Shown here: positions 1-10,808 of the stretch, one piece after another | Numbering within the stretch: the stretch's first letter is position 1 | Layout of the letters: every line of letters starts with the position of its first letter | Assembly: GCA_027605045.1 (NCBI GenBank) | Contig: JAQFWX010000009.1 | Location: forward strand, 372,001-436,000 | Direction of reading: 5' to 3' | Source of the DNA: Phallus indusiatus | Lineage: Eukaryota; Basidiomycota; Agaricomycetes; Phallales; Phallaceae | Length of the DNA stretch: 64,000 nucleotides | Made by a program: the position numbers and the translations under genes | The notes under the pieces: generated by a model | The model's input: only the letters and a program-made list of their open reading frames with translations | Told to the model about the DNA's origin: nothing | The model's database searches: none

Positions 1-88
1 CGGGGTTGAAAGCACGGGTTCGTCCAGAACGGGATTTAGTCTTTGTCGCCATTCTGCAAGCCTAAGGAAACGAGAGGTCTTGAAATAC

Positions 89-731
89 TGTCAAGATCCG
101 AGACCGTTCGAGATCGCGAGATCGAGGGATCGAGAATCGAGAGATCGGAGGATGAGGAACTTGGCTTCAACTTATGTGTTGCGCCCGCTCCAAAGGCCTG
201 AGAGTATTCCTCAATTTGGATCGTGACGAATCAGCACTCACAACGAAGAACAACCGGAGATAACGAAGACTTTGGCGACTCCGTCGCCAAAGGCGAGAGA
301 TCGAGAGAATCGAGAAAAATCGGGTTTCGAGATAAAGAGACGAGTTGTAATTCAAAGAGGTTTGAAATACAATGAAATATATTTGAATCGAATCAGAGTT
401 CGATTTCAAGACGACTTTGTATGGTATTTACAGCGAGTTTAAATACTACAAAGTGATGCAGGGTCGAGTACAAAGAAAGTACTAATTCGGAAAGTACATA
501 ATAGTACTCGAGGAAGTCGTGAGGTTCGTTAGAATCATAAAGAAAGAAATAGAAAGTATTCTATTTATATCATGGAACCTCACCGATCGTCAAAGTGAAT
601 AAATCGGTAATCGGTGTTCGAGAGATCGTATAGAGTGCGATCTCTATAAGGTTCGTTCGTTCGAGTTCGAAAAGAATGTGAAATCGAATTAAATCGTTAA
701 ATCGATGTCACGAGAAAATCGGCTCGTGACA
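89..731. repeat. LTR family O (643 bp), edge of an element continuing left
   Basis: The sequence runs from TGTCAAGATCC to CTCGTGACA, so it has TG...CA ends, and it shares the stretch GGCTTCAxCTTxTGTG with LTR family K at 7578. It abuts a 5'-truncated LTR E at 732. The 5 bp to its left (AATAC) do not match the 5 bp to its right (TTAGG), so it is probably the right-hand LTR of an element that starts before the window and entered LTR E1. Bases 1-88 to its left hold nothing I recognise. Confidence 0.55.
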
Positions 732-976
732 TTAGGTATCCCCCTCTAGGGAAAACACATATAAGTACAGGATATGAGGCGCCCGACTGATCCCCATGGG
801 ATCCGAGGAGATACAAACAGAAATCGAAATAAATCGGATAGATCGAGAAATCGAGAAAACGATGAAAATAGTGGAAATGACAAAATACGGGAAATGATGG
901 AAATCGAAGTGCGAAATGAAATCGAAAGAAATCGAAGAAATCGAATAATAGGGCGAGGCGCTAGCATACCATAACA
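732..976 (-). repeat. LTR family E, copy E1, truncated
   Basis: This is a reverse-oriented LTR E lacking its first ~110 bp. It starts at TTAGGTATCCCC and ends GCTAGCATACCATAACA. The missing end presumably lies left of LTR O, outside the window. It sits inside the broken host gene on the minus strand (right flank GAGCA). Confidence 0.8.
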
Positions 977-1847
977 GAGCAGAGGTGAAGACGTTGAGCA
1001 TAATGCCGTCCCACAGATCAAGACGGTCTTTGGGGCTGTTGTATCGATGCCAGTCGTACTTCCAGAGCAGTGTGCCGAGATAGATGAAGTGGATCATAGT
1101 GCCGAACTTCCTCGCACGCTTCTGACGAGCCAGGTTCATCTCCCTCTGGAGCGGGCCGTTGATGAACTATTAGAACGTAAGTTTCTACGTCGAGCCAGAG
1201 AGGAATGGCACAAACCACTTACATTTGTAGTGGACAGTACGATGTCGCTCCTCACAGGACGTCCAGTCCGGCTCAGACTAGCTGTTGTTAGGGCAACTCA
1301 GGGCACACACCTAGAGGAGGGAAAACCTAAGATCTATTGGGAGACAACGACTAACTACTCACCTAGAGGAGGGAAAACCTAAGAGAACAAGCTTAGGTAT
1401 CCCCCTCTAGGGAAATCGCATATAAGTACAGGATATGAGGTGCCCGACTGATCCCCATGGGATCCGAGGAGATACAGACAGAAATCGAAATAAATCGAAA
1501 AGATCGAGAAATCGATGAAAATAGTGGAAACGACAAAATACGGGAAATGATGGAAATCGAAGTGTGAAATGAAATCGAAGTGTGAAATGAAATCGAAGTG
1601 TGAAATGAAATCGAAAGAAATCGAAGAAATTGAATAATAGGGCGAGGCGCTAGCATACCGTAACAGCTGTGGTGTTCTTCCAGTACTGAACGACAGTCGA
1701 CAAACAGGCCTTGGGATCGCCATATCTGCCGTCGATGGCATGAGCAATCACCCGTATGTACCCCTTCGGCGTCTCGAAGTCGTCAAGTTGAGCGCAGCCT
1801 TTACGCTTTGCGTAGCTGTTGATCATGGTGAGCATCAAGGCCCCAAG
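977..1847 (-). pseudogene. Fragment of a host gene broken by LTR insertions
   Basis: On the minus strand two exons read through once LTR E2 is removed: 1847-1671 joined to 1285-1223, then an intron at 1222-1167 (GTAAGT...AATAG), then 1166-977. The first exon encodes a stretch beginning LGALMLTMINSYAKRKG; the second contains ARKFGTMIHFIYLGTLLWKY and KDRLDLWDGIMLNVF. Codon use is GC-rich and there is no retroelement motif, so I read it as host coding sequence rather than gag. I do not recognise the family. Both ends are lost: the left end runs into LTR E1, and the right end (the gene's 5' side) is cut by LTR A1 at 1848. Three independent LTR junctions in under 900 bp make it non-functional here. 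Confidence 0.5.
1286..1665 (-). repeat. Solo LTR E2 with target duplication
   Basis: TGTTAGGG...CCGTAACA (380 bp) is flanked by perfect 5-bp duplications GCTGT at 1281-1285 and 1666-1670. It interrupts exon 1 of the host gene fragment. It carries a small internal triplication of a GAAATCGAAGTGT unit around 1555-1610. Confidence 0.92.
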
Positions 1848-2249
1848 TGTCAGGGTATGCTGCCGCCGTCTCTCATTTTTCCTTATTTATTATTGCCGGC
1901 ATATATTCCTTTCTATTTTATTTACATTTTCCATGTTTTACTTTCACTCTCCGTTTATTCCTTCCTTCCCTATTTCACTTCCTTTACTCGCACGCGTTGC
2001 GCGCTCGTTCCCGGCATGATGCCCGTGACATCACCTCGCTTACGCTTGGTTCGGGCGCCTAGCACTTAGCTGTGTCAGGGCCACATGCCGCGTTATCGTT
2101 TTTCATGTATATAGTCGCTGTCCCTAGAGTGAGGGTCCCTAAGCTTGTTCTCTTAGGATCCCCTCCCTCTAGGTGAGTAGTTAGTTTCTCCTTCAATATA
2201 TGTTCTCTTAGGATCCCCTCCCTCTAGTCTGAGCTGAGTAGCCCTAACA
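1848..2249 (+). repeat. LTR family A, copy A1 (5' LTR of A'')
   Basis: TGTCAGGG...GCCCTAACA, 402 bp. TATATA precedes AAGCTTGTTCT by about 33 nt. Downstream comes the same leader as in the intact element (GTAGAACAAGCTTCTAC). The left flank CCAAG is not repeated at the far side because the element is truncated. Confidence 0.9.
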
Positions 2250-3365
2250 GTAGAACAAGCTTCTACTCGTAGACCGGCCATTTTTATCGACGTTCACCAT
2301 CGGAAAATTGCGCTCGACACCGACTCTCGCAGTGTCGTATTTTCCCTTCGAGTCCTGTCTATAAACGACCCTCTGCCCCTTTTTAATCACCCCCTTTCCT
2401 TCCTCTCTCTCTCATGGATTCTTCACCCCCACCTTCTGCACCGCCGGTCGTCACCCTCAACGATGTGGCGACTATTGTCATGCCGCAGTTCGCGGAAATG
2501 GACGCCCGCATGGCCAGACAGGAATCCCAGGCCTCACAGATGATTGAGGTGCTGCGGAGTATCCGAGATGCAGTCAGCGTCACTCCAACCCAAAACCCCC
2601 CTACCGACGACGTACCCCCGTCGAGACAGCCGCCGGCTCCTGAGCATCAAGCCAGTTCACGCTCTTCCCGAAACACCCGACCTGCTGTACCTCCTTCATT
2701 CGACGGGGATCACGCTAAGGGCCGTGCCTTCTGGAATACCGTCGAATTCTACATGAGTATATGCAGTCGTGACTTCGAGACCGACGAACTCAAGATCGGT
2801 TGGGCAATGTCGTATATGAACGAAGGTCGCGCTCTCGTTTTTAGCGAATCCATGCTGAAAAAATACCAAAGAGGAGAGAAGCCCTTCGCCGACTGGAATG
2901 ATTTCCGAGAAAGATTCAAGACCGATTTCTTTCCACAATCCGAGCAAGAGGACGCCATCAACACCCTCTACTCCAATCGCTATGTCCAAGGCAACAGGAC
3001 TGTGGAGGAGTATGTAGACGCTTTCCGCGTACTCATAGAGCACGCTGGCTTTACGGAGGGCCTCGCCATTAACACATACTTCCATAACAGCCTAGACTCG
3101 GCAATTGCATCTCTGGTAGCGACGATGAAGGACCGACCCGCGCTTCACGACTATGAAGGCTGGATCAGACAGGCCCGCATGTTTGACATGGACAGGCGTT
3201 CCAACGACGCTTTCACTGCTGCCCGCCATCGACTCATGGGCTCTGCAACCGCCTTGACCAATCCCGCAGCCGTCCCTGTTAACCGGTCTCACCCAAACCC
3301 CTTCCCGTCATACCAAGTCCCCCAGATTCAGAGGAGGCCCCTTGCCCCCTTCTATCCAGCTCCTC

Positions 3366-3854
3366 TGTAAGGTTACTGAGCTTAGGCAACAATGTATGCG
3401 CGTAGATATTTTAATGAATAGGTTCAATAGTCTATCCAGCGGAAAAGTCGAAAAGTAGACTAAGCGGAACTTGAGTAGTCTTGATTCGAAGTCTTGTTAC
3501 TGAAGCCGAGATGACCGAGAACGCGAAGTTAAATTTGATAAGTATCAAGTAGTCAAATCATTGGACGATTTGACAGAAGGTTTAGAATTAAGTTCGGTTA
3601 AGACAAAGCAAAGGTTCTGGAGTCAAAGTACTGTATTGAATTCTATCTACTTACAAAGGTTTCCCGCGTCATTATAGACGGCGGGTTTACATTCTATGAG
3701 TTAACTATACTACCGGTAGTCCACAAGAGGCCACAAGAACTTAGAAATACAATAAAAATACAAGAGAAGAATAAAAGCGAAAAGAAATATGGCTTATCTG
3801 ATTTTCTACTGTTTTTTGAAAGGGATCCCGGTTCTCTAATTCTAATACCTGACA
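3366..3854. repeat. Solo LTR H
   Basis: TGTAAGGTTACTG...ATACCTGACA (489 bp) flanked by perfect TCCTC duplications (3361-3365 and 3855-3859). It is inserted in the proline-rich part of gag of A''. Seen once in the window. Confidence 0.88.
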
Positions 3855-3932
3855 TCCTCCTTACCCACCTCCCAGACCAGCGCCTCAAATCGCATCCGCA
3901 CCTCTCCCCAGACCTGCGGCTCCTGCTCCCAC

Positions 3933-4512
3933 TGTCATGTATCTAGGGCACTTTTACCCAGCTCAGCAAAAACAAGTCAAAAGGCACAGCCACTAAATCC
4001 AAAAACAGCATATAAACAACAAAAGCCCACATTATGTCAGTTTTTTATTCTTTTTTGAGCTCTTGCTTGTATTTGTGTTTCTTTGTTTTTTCTGTCTCAC
4101 TATAATGTTTCACTATAATTTTTACTACTCCACCTTTACTAATTAATTTCCTTTCTAAGTAATTCCTTATCTTTTAATTACTAATATTTTGCTTTATTTG
4201 TAGCAGTCCCAAAGTGTATAAATAGGGGCTGATTTCTCTTGTAAATATCTATCAGCCTTATCATCATCTATAGTAGTGCACCATAGTGCTTACCAATTAA
4301 ATTGGTCTTTCTCTTTTCTTTTTCTTTCTCTTTTCTATCTCTACCTCAAGACTATCAGTAGCAGCCAGCTCAAGTCTTAGAGCAGCAGCAGCAAGCTCTG
4401 TCTCACCCTCAATAACAAGACCTTTGTTGCCAGACTAGGTTCCCTCTAAACAACTCTCTTATTTGCAACAGTACAAGGTGCCTATACCTTGAACCAGAGC
4501 AAATACATTACA
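3933..4512 (+). repeat. Solo LTR I
   Basis: TGTCATGTATC...TACATTACA (580 bp) flanked by perfect CCCAC duplications (3928-3932 and 4513-4517). It is AT-rich and has a strong TATAAATAGGGG box near 4216, which gives the orientation. Single copy here; superfamily not determined. Confidence 0.88.
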
Positions 4513-4785
4513 CCCACGCCACAGGTTAGGCATGACCTGATGGACGTTGACGCTGCCCGTTGACGCCTAGGCCCAGAATCAACCAGGTGTTGGCGCTGTG
4601 GTGTGGCTGGTCACTGGGCCCGTGAATGTCCTCGCGCGTACGACATTCGGTATCTCCAGCCCGACGAACTAGACGACAGTATCGTGGAATTATTAGCCCA
4701 GAAGGACGCGTTGGAAGCCCAGATGCGCGCCGACTCTGCACCAACAGAAAGTGAGACTGTGGCTGCAGCAGAGGTAGAGGATTTT

Positions 4786-5180
4786 TGTAAGGATACGATC
4801 GTTCAGCGGTTGAGACTTAAGGATCAGACGTTATAACCCAGTAGTCCAATCTATAATAACGCAAGGAGCTACTCTTGCGCGCACAGGTGTATATATATAC
4901 ATGAGTAGGCTATCTCTACCAATAGCGCTCAGGTGCTTTATCTACCAATAGGAAAGGAGGCAGTCAATGGCGAATGAGAAACATGAGTAGAAAGGAAGAT
5001 GGTGACAGTATGGAGCATACGGAGAAACGGGGAAAGTATGGGAGAATACGGGAGGATAACACGGACCGGCATACCGGGTACCGTACGATGGATATGGTAA
5101 CGCGTAGGTCAGCATATACGTCTATACTATACGCACAGTATACTAGATTAGTCCTTATGGTCCTAGCACGTACCCTGACA
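4786..5180. repeat. Solo LTR J
   Basis: TGTAAGGATACG...TACCCTGACA (395 bp) flanked by perfect ATTTT duplications (4781-4785 and 5181-5185). It is inserted a few codons before the end of gag of A''. Confidence 0.88.
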
Positions 5181-5199
5181 ATTTTCAAAACGGCGACGA

Positions 5200-6471
5200 G
5201 TGAACGATGCACCCTCGTTGCCGACATCTAATAGATTTGACGTTTTGTACATAGATCGCGAACAAAATGACACATCTGATTCGAATCTAACTACCCCTGC
5301 TGCATCCCCTGATAAACCCAAAGAATCATCCCCACCGGCTACACGTTCTGTTTCAACCTCGTGTATGCTGACGCCTTCTCAACGTCATGCGCTGCCTGGC
5401 GAATACCGACTCGCAGCTACTGCTGGGACGCAGAAGCTAGAGATCCCTGTGGAGTTACAGAGTGTTGACACCGGAGCCCTGCTGCACAGCAAGGCCATGT
5501 TGGACACTGGAGCTAGTGGCATGTTCCTCGACCGTGGCTTTGTCGAGAAACATCGACTTCCTGCCGTACGCCTTGCTAAACCCATTCCCGTGTTCAACGT
5601 TGACGGTACGCCCAACCATGCTGGCTCTATCACCCATGTCATCGACCTCGTCATTCACTTTCGGGATCACTGTCAAGTACCGATATCCGGGAACGGCTAT
5701 AGATACTGTAATGTATTTTAGTCGCTGAATAGAACAATAGTGCTTTCTTGATGATTGCGTTCCGAGCCTCAAGTGCCGCGAGTTGTATCTCGTGCTGGAT
5801 GAGGTCAAGCTGGAGGAGAATGAAGAGAGCTTCAAGACGCAGCTCTCGACAACGACGAATGGAATCCGTCGTCGTAGTTCTCGGGCAACGATCTCGACGA
5901 GCAATGATGAGGAGAATAGGAAAGGAGAGTTTATAGAGATATCGAACTACGTTCGATATTAAGTCTGAAGAACTATCTACGTGTATGCTAGGGTTTATAT
6001 ACACGTCAGATAAATAATTCTAGCTCAGTTCGAAATAAATTCCGAACTAGAGAAATGTAAACATGTCGTGAGATTCGTAAGTAATATCAATATATGCAGG
6101 GTATGATGTCTCATGTGATGACCATGAGGCATGCAGGGATAAGTGCTGTGCATACATGGACCTACGTTCGTCATCTGTGATCTCATAACTGGAACGTGCG
6201 TGGAATATTCTAGAAAGGGCTTTCTGCGGGTGTTCCAGGAGTTAAAGGAGACGGGTACGTCTCTATACGAGTTGCGAGGTTGGTAAAGATGACTGAACGC
6301 GAAGGTCTTATCATGAGTGATGTAAGCGTGATAAGATAACGGAGATAACAGAATCGGATATGGATTACGTAACGTTACCGGAAGTGATGTCATGAATCGG
6401 ATCATGACAATCACTCCGAACGCACCCTGTTTGCCATTACCTCGCTCAAGTACCCCCTCTTTGTTAGGGCT
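5200..6471 (+). pseudogene. pol: Protease region of pol, element A'' (truncated)
   Basis: The pol frame begins in the -1 frame relative to gag (VNDAPSLPTSNRFD) and holds the aspartic protease motif LDTGASGMFLD near 5500-5535. It is interrupted by solo LTR F1 (5671-6409), resumes for about 60 bp, and ends abruptly at LTR A3. No RT remains. Confidence 0.82.
5671..6409 (-). repeat. Solo LTR F1
   Basis: TGTCAAGTACCG...CGGATCATGACA (739 bp) flanked by perfect ATCAC duplications. A TATATAAA box reads on the minus strand near 6000. A second copy, F2, at 40676 is about 128 bp longer because of one internal indel. Confidence 0.9.
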
Positions 6472-6859
6472 ACTCAGCTCACACTAGAGGGAGGGGATCC
6501 TAAGTAAATATATTGAGGGAGAAACTAACTACTCACCTAGAGGGAGGGGATCCTAAGAGAACAAGCTTAGGGACCCTCACTCTAGGTACAGCTACTATAT
6601 ACATAAAACGACGACGCGGCGTGCGGCCCTGACACAGCTAAGTGCCAGGCGCCCAAGCCGAGCCTAAGCGACGTGATGTCATGGGCATCACGCCGGGTAT
6701 GAGCGCGCAACGCGCGCGAGTAAAGAATGTGAAATAGAGACGGAGGGAGCAAATGGAAGGTGGACTTAATGTACGGGAAATGTAAATGAAATGGAAATGA
6801 ACATATACCGAGGATAATAAATAAGGAAAAAGGAGGGGACGCGGTAGCGTACCCTGACA
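6472..6859 (-). repeat. LTR family A, copy A3 (reversed)
   Basis: TGTTAGGG...GTACCCTGACA, 388 bp. Flanks CTCTT and AGTAG do not match, so this is a rearranged junction rather than a simple solo LTR. It joins the truncated A'' pol to a forward LTR A fragment. Confidence 0.85.
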
Positions 6860-6930
6860 AGTAGTATAGTTCCCTCAATATATTTTACTTAGGATCCCCT
6901 CCCTCTAGTGTGAGCTGAGTAGCCCTAACA
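6860..6930 (+). repeat. Tail fragment of a forward LTR A
   Basis: These 71 bp equal the last part of a forward LTR A, from AGTAGTATAGTTCCC to GCCCTAACA. It lies head-to-tail against the reversed LTR A3 and runs directly into the gag tail of element A'. Confidence 0.8.
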
Positions 6931-7577
6931 GACCGATGAGATCGACGAAATCCTCAAACAGCGTTTTGCCCAGCAGGACATGTTGGAAACACAAAATCGC
7001 GCCGAAAACGCCGAGGAAGAGAACGAGATCGCGGTCACTGCGACTAGAGAGGATTTTCAGAACAGCAGCGAGTAAGGGATGCGCCCTCACTGCCAACGTC
7101 AAATAGATTCGATGTATTGTACATAGAAGACAAGTGCAATGAAACTTCTGATTCGAATTCTATTGACTCTGATGCATCTATTCCTCCTTCGGACCCTCTA
7201 ATCCCTGGTCCTCGTCGCCTTTCGGTTGGAAGACGCAAGCGAATTCCACGCGAATACCGCCTCAATGCCACTGCCGGCACTCAGAAACTCGAGATCGATA
7301 TAGAACTTCAGAGTACCAATACTGGCGATCTCATTCATTCAAAGGCGATGCTTGACACTGGTGCCAGTGGAATGTTCCTCGATCAAGACTTTGTCGAGAA
7401 AAATCGGCTCCCGAAGATTCGTTTGCCTAAACCGATTCCCGTTTTCAATGTTGATGGCACTCCCAATCAGGCGGGAAATATCACGCATGTAGTGGACCTG
7501 GTAATGCGATATCGGACACACTCTGAATGTGTCATGTTTGCCGTCACTGCCCTCGGCAAGTACCCAGTGTTACTAGG

Positions 7578-8253
7578 TGTCAAGCGCCGTGTTCCGAGCC
7601 TATCCCGGATAAGTCCGGTCTAGTACGTAAGACGTGCGTGCGGATAAAGAGAGTACGGAGAGTACGGGTGTGAGGGACTCGGCTTCAGCTTGTATGCTGC
7701 GCCCACTCGCCCAACTTCAGTTATCCCTCGATTTCAGAGAACGAGAGAAGTACGTAACTAGTACGCAAAAGTCCGACGTTAAGTACGACGACGAACTTAG
7801 ATTGCCCAAGAGGTCTGACGACGACTGGGACTTGAACTACGTGCAAGTCCGCAACTAAGTACGAGACGAGCACGCAGAGTACGGAGAAGAACAGAGACGG
7901 AGTAGATAAGAGAGAAGAATAGATTTAATATTCTGACTGAAGATACCCAGCTGTAAGGCTGGGGTTTAAATACACGAGTGCTGAGTAACTATACTAAAAG
8001 GAGAAATGGATACGAAAGGAATGGTGGTCTCTAAGACGGATGAAACGGGCTAAGTCCGGTTACCCGAACCCCTGGTTAGTCAGGAGGTCGAGCGGACGGA
8101 CTCCATTTGGAAATGGACGGATCGGAAGGCTGTGCAGAAAGTACGGAGAGTACTGATGGGTACGGGTTTCGTACTTGGGGGATGAGTACTGGGTCACGAT
8201 GTATATCTTACGTAAAACCCCGGGAAATGTCACGGGGCACGCCGGGCGTGACA
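7578..8253. repeat. Solo LTR K1
   Basis: TGTCAAGCGCCG...GGGCGTGACA (676 bp) flanked by perfect CTAGG duplications. It sits in the protease region of A'. Related to K2 (9427) and more distantly to LTR O. Confidence 0.9.
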
Positions 8254-8897
8254 CTAGGACTACCCTGGTTCAAGGCTCATAACCCGGTAATTGACTATTC
8301 GACGGGGGAGGTCGAGCTGACCCGGTGCAATCCTGAATGTCGATCTTGTAGACCGCCTTCTACTGAAAAGAAGGGCCCGAAACGTTTCCTGCGTTCAGTT
8401 CGAGCGATCCCTCCTGTCACCCTCGACAAAACCGAATCCACCGATCCAGATATGCCAGATCTCGTGAATGTGGAAGACGAGTATCACCCCGAAGAAGGAG
8501 ATCGATTATTCGCGATTTCTCTTAATTCGGAACCTATGGACGATTGCCGTATCAGAGCAACTGAGACTATCTCCCAGCGATTGGCTCAGGCGCATGCGAA
8601 TAACACAAGGGACACTGCCAAATCTGGATTTCGAGAGATCATCCCCGAAATGTTCCACAATTTCGAAGACGTTTTCGCGAAAGAATCTTTTGATTCCTTA
8701 CCGCCTCCAAAGAAGTGGGATCACGCAATAGAGCTCTTACCCGACTCAGATCCCAAGTTTTGCAAGGTGTACCCTCTGTCGCCTAGCGAACAGAAGGAGC
8801 TCGATGCGTTTTTGGAAGAGAATCTTCGTTCGGGTCGAATCCGTCCCTCAAAATCGCCCATGGCCTCCCCGGTCTTTTTTATTAAGAAGAAGGACGG

Positions 8898-9249
8898 TGT
8901 CACGGTACGCTAGCGCCTTTTCCGATTATTCGATTTCTTCGATTTCTTTCGGTTTCATTTCGTGTTACGATTTCCTTCATTTCCCGTACTTTGCCGTTTC
9001 CATTAGTTCCATCGTTTTCTCGATTTCTCGATCTCTTCGATTTTCCTCGATTTCTGTCTGTATCTCCTCGGATCCCATGGGGATCAGTCGAGCGCTTCGT
9101 ATCCTGTACTTATATGCGTTTTCCCTAGAGGGGGATACCTAAGCTTGTTCTCTTAGGTTTTCCCTCCTCTAGGTGAGTAGTTAGTCGCTGCCCCTCAATA
9201 GATCTTAGGTTTTCCCTCCTCTAGGTGTGTGCCCTGAGTCGCCCTAACA
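8898..9249 (+). repeat. Solo LTR E3
   Basis: TGTCACGG...GCCCTAACA (352 bp) flanked by perfect GACGG duplications. It splits the RT motif FFIKKKDG / [11 protein letters not shown] of A'. Confidence 0.92.
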
Positions 9250-9894
9250 GACGGCTCTCTACGACTCATTCAGGACTATCGGGCTCTCAACGCAATGACC
9301 ATCAAAAATCGATACCCATTACCTCTGATCCCCGAACTTGTCGAGATGGACCCCACGAAGGTATCAGGTGTCAGAGATTGGCCAGTCCCGAAGAATGTTA
9401 CTGAGGTTCAGTCGTTCCTGGGTTTCTGTCAAGCGCCGTGTTCCGAGCCTATCCCGGCAAAGTCCAGTATAGTACGAAACACGTGCGTGCGGATAGAGAG
9501 AGTACGAAGAGTACGGGTGTAAGGGACTTGGTGTCAGGGTACGCTACCGCCGTTGAGGGGAGCCGGCACGACTCTAGCAGGAAAGAGGGAAGATGTACTG
9601 TAGGCTACTTCGAATAGAAATAGAGAAAAGAAAAGAAAAAGAATAGAGGGAAAATTCGCTTTCTGAGTGTGTTGTGAGCAGTGAGTGAAAGGGGGAAAAA
9701 CTAAGATGTATTGTAAGAGAAAAACTGCGAGTTTAAATACAAAATTGTGACCCAGAAGTCCGGTGTATATAGAGTCCAGCTTATTGTCCCAAAAATACCT
9801 CGCACCCTGTCCAGAGTTGTCCAAGTTCTGGGAACAATAGGTGAAATGTCTCAGTCCGGCCCTCCCAAACCTAGACTGTCCATAAGAAGGTTAT

Positions 9895-10246
9895 TGTTAG
9901 GGCGACTCAGGGCACACACCTAGAGGAGGGAAAACCTAAGATCTATTGAGGGGCAGCGACTAACTACTCACCTAGAGGAGGGAAAACCTAAGAGAACAAG
10001 CTTAGGTATCCCCCTCTAGGGAAAACGCATATAAGTACAGGATACGAAGCGCTCGACTGATCCCCATGGGATCCGAGGAGATACAGACAGAAATCGAGGA
10101 AAATCGAAGAGATCGAAAAATCGAGAAAACGATGGAACTAATGGAAACGGCAAAGTACAGGAAATGAAGGAAATCGTAACACGAAATGAAACCGAAAGAA
10201 ATCGAAGAAATCGAATAATCGGAAAAGGCGCTAGCGTACCGTGACA
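9895..10246 (-). repeat. Solo LTR E4
   Basis: 352 bp, reversed, flanked by perfect GTTAT duplications (9890-9894, 10247-10251). Inserted inside M. Confidence 0.92.
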
Positions 10247-10412
10247 GTTATTTCGGTCCAAAAATACCTTTCCCTAGTCTACAACGCGTCCTCCCTGTCC
10301 TACATGATGAGTTAAACATGAAACATGAGAAAGTAAACAGAAAAGAGCAAGATAAAGCTGCATATATGCATTTAATACTTAAAAATGACGAAAGTGGAAC
10401 TTAACTACTAAG

Positions 10413-10808
10413 TGTTAGGGCTACTCAGCTCGCACTAGAGGGAGGGGATCCTAAGCAATATATTGGAAGGTAACTATACTACTCACCTAGAGGGAGGGGA
10501 TCCTAAGAGAACAAGCTTAGGGACCCTCACTCTAGGTACAGCTACTATATACATAAAACGACGACGCGGCGTGCGGCCCTGACACAGCTAAGTGCCAGGC
10601 GCCCAAGCCGAGCCTAAGCGACGTGATGTCACGGGCATCACGCCGGGTACGAGCGCGCAACGCGTGCGAGTAGAGAAGGTGAAATATGGACGGAGAGAAT
10701 AAACGGAAAGTAGAGGTAATGCACGGGAAATGTAAATAAGATAGAAATAGATATATACCGATGATAATAATAAGGAAAAATGAGGGGACGCGGTAGCGTA
10801 CCCTGACA
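10413..10808 (-). repeat. Solo LTR A5
   Basis: 396 bp, reversed, flanked by perfect CTAAG duplications (10408-10412, 10809-10813). Inserted inside M, that is, an LTR A nested within an LTR A. Confidence 0.92.

Larger units (their letters stand above)
2414..5203 (+). pseudogene. gag: gag of element A''
   Basis: Structural capsid/nucleocapsid precursor. It starts at the ATG at 2414 (MDSSPPPSAP) and is read in pieces 2414-3365, 3855-3932, 4513-4785 and 5181-5203 between solo LTRs. The capsid-like domain (AFWNTVEFYMSICSRDF, then EEYVDAFRVLIEHAGF) lies in the first piece; the zinc knuckle CWRCGVAGHWAREC lies in the third. An in-frame TGA at 4561 stands where the intact copy has CGA. The gag stop TGA at 5201 overlaps the pol frame, as in the intact copy. 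Confidence 0.85.
1848..6471 (+). mobile_element. Gypsy element A'' (5' part only)
   Basis: A chromovirus-type Ty3/gypsy copy closely related to the intact element at 15426. It has a 5' LTR (1848-2249), a self-primer site, gag and the start of protease, and is cut at 6471 by a reversed LTR A. Its body is broken by solo LTRs H, I, J and F1, each with its own duplicated target. Removing them restores a continuous alignment to the 15426 copy up to the protease region; RT, RNase H and integrase are absent. Confidence 0.85.

Noticed and set aside
732..1656. ORFs in LTR E copies encoding repetitive Ser/Ile/Phe-rich peptides (for example around 746-1139 and 1379-1747)
   Set aside because: They arise from the GAAATCGA-rich repeats of LTR U3 on the wrong strand, recur in every LTR E, and have no start context or domain.
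8893..9254. GACGG duplication at LTR E3 matching the GACGG beside LTR B2
   Set aside because: E3 and B2 belong to different families and loci; a shared 5-mer among this many insertions is expected by chance.
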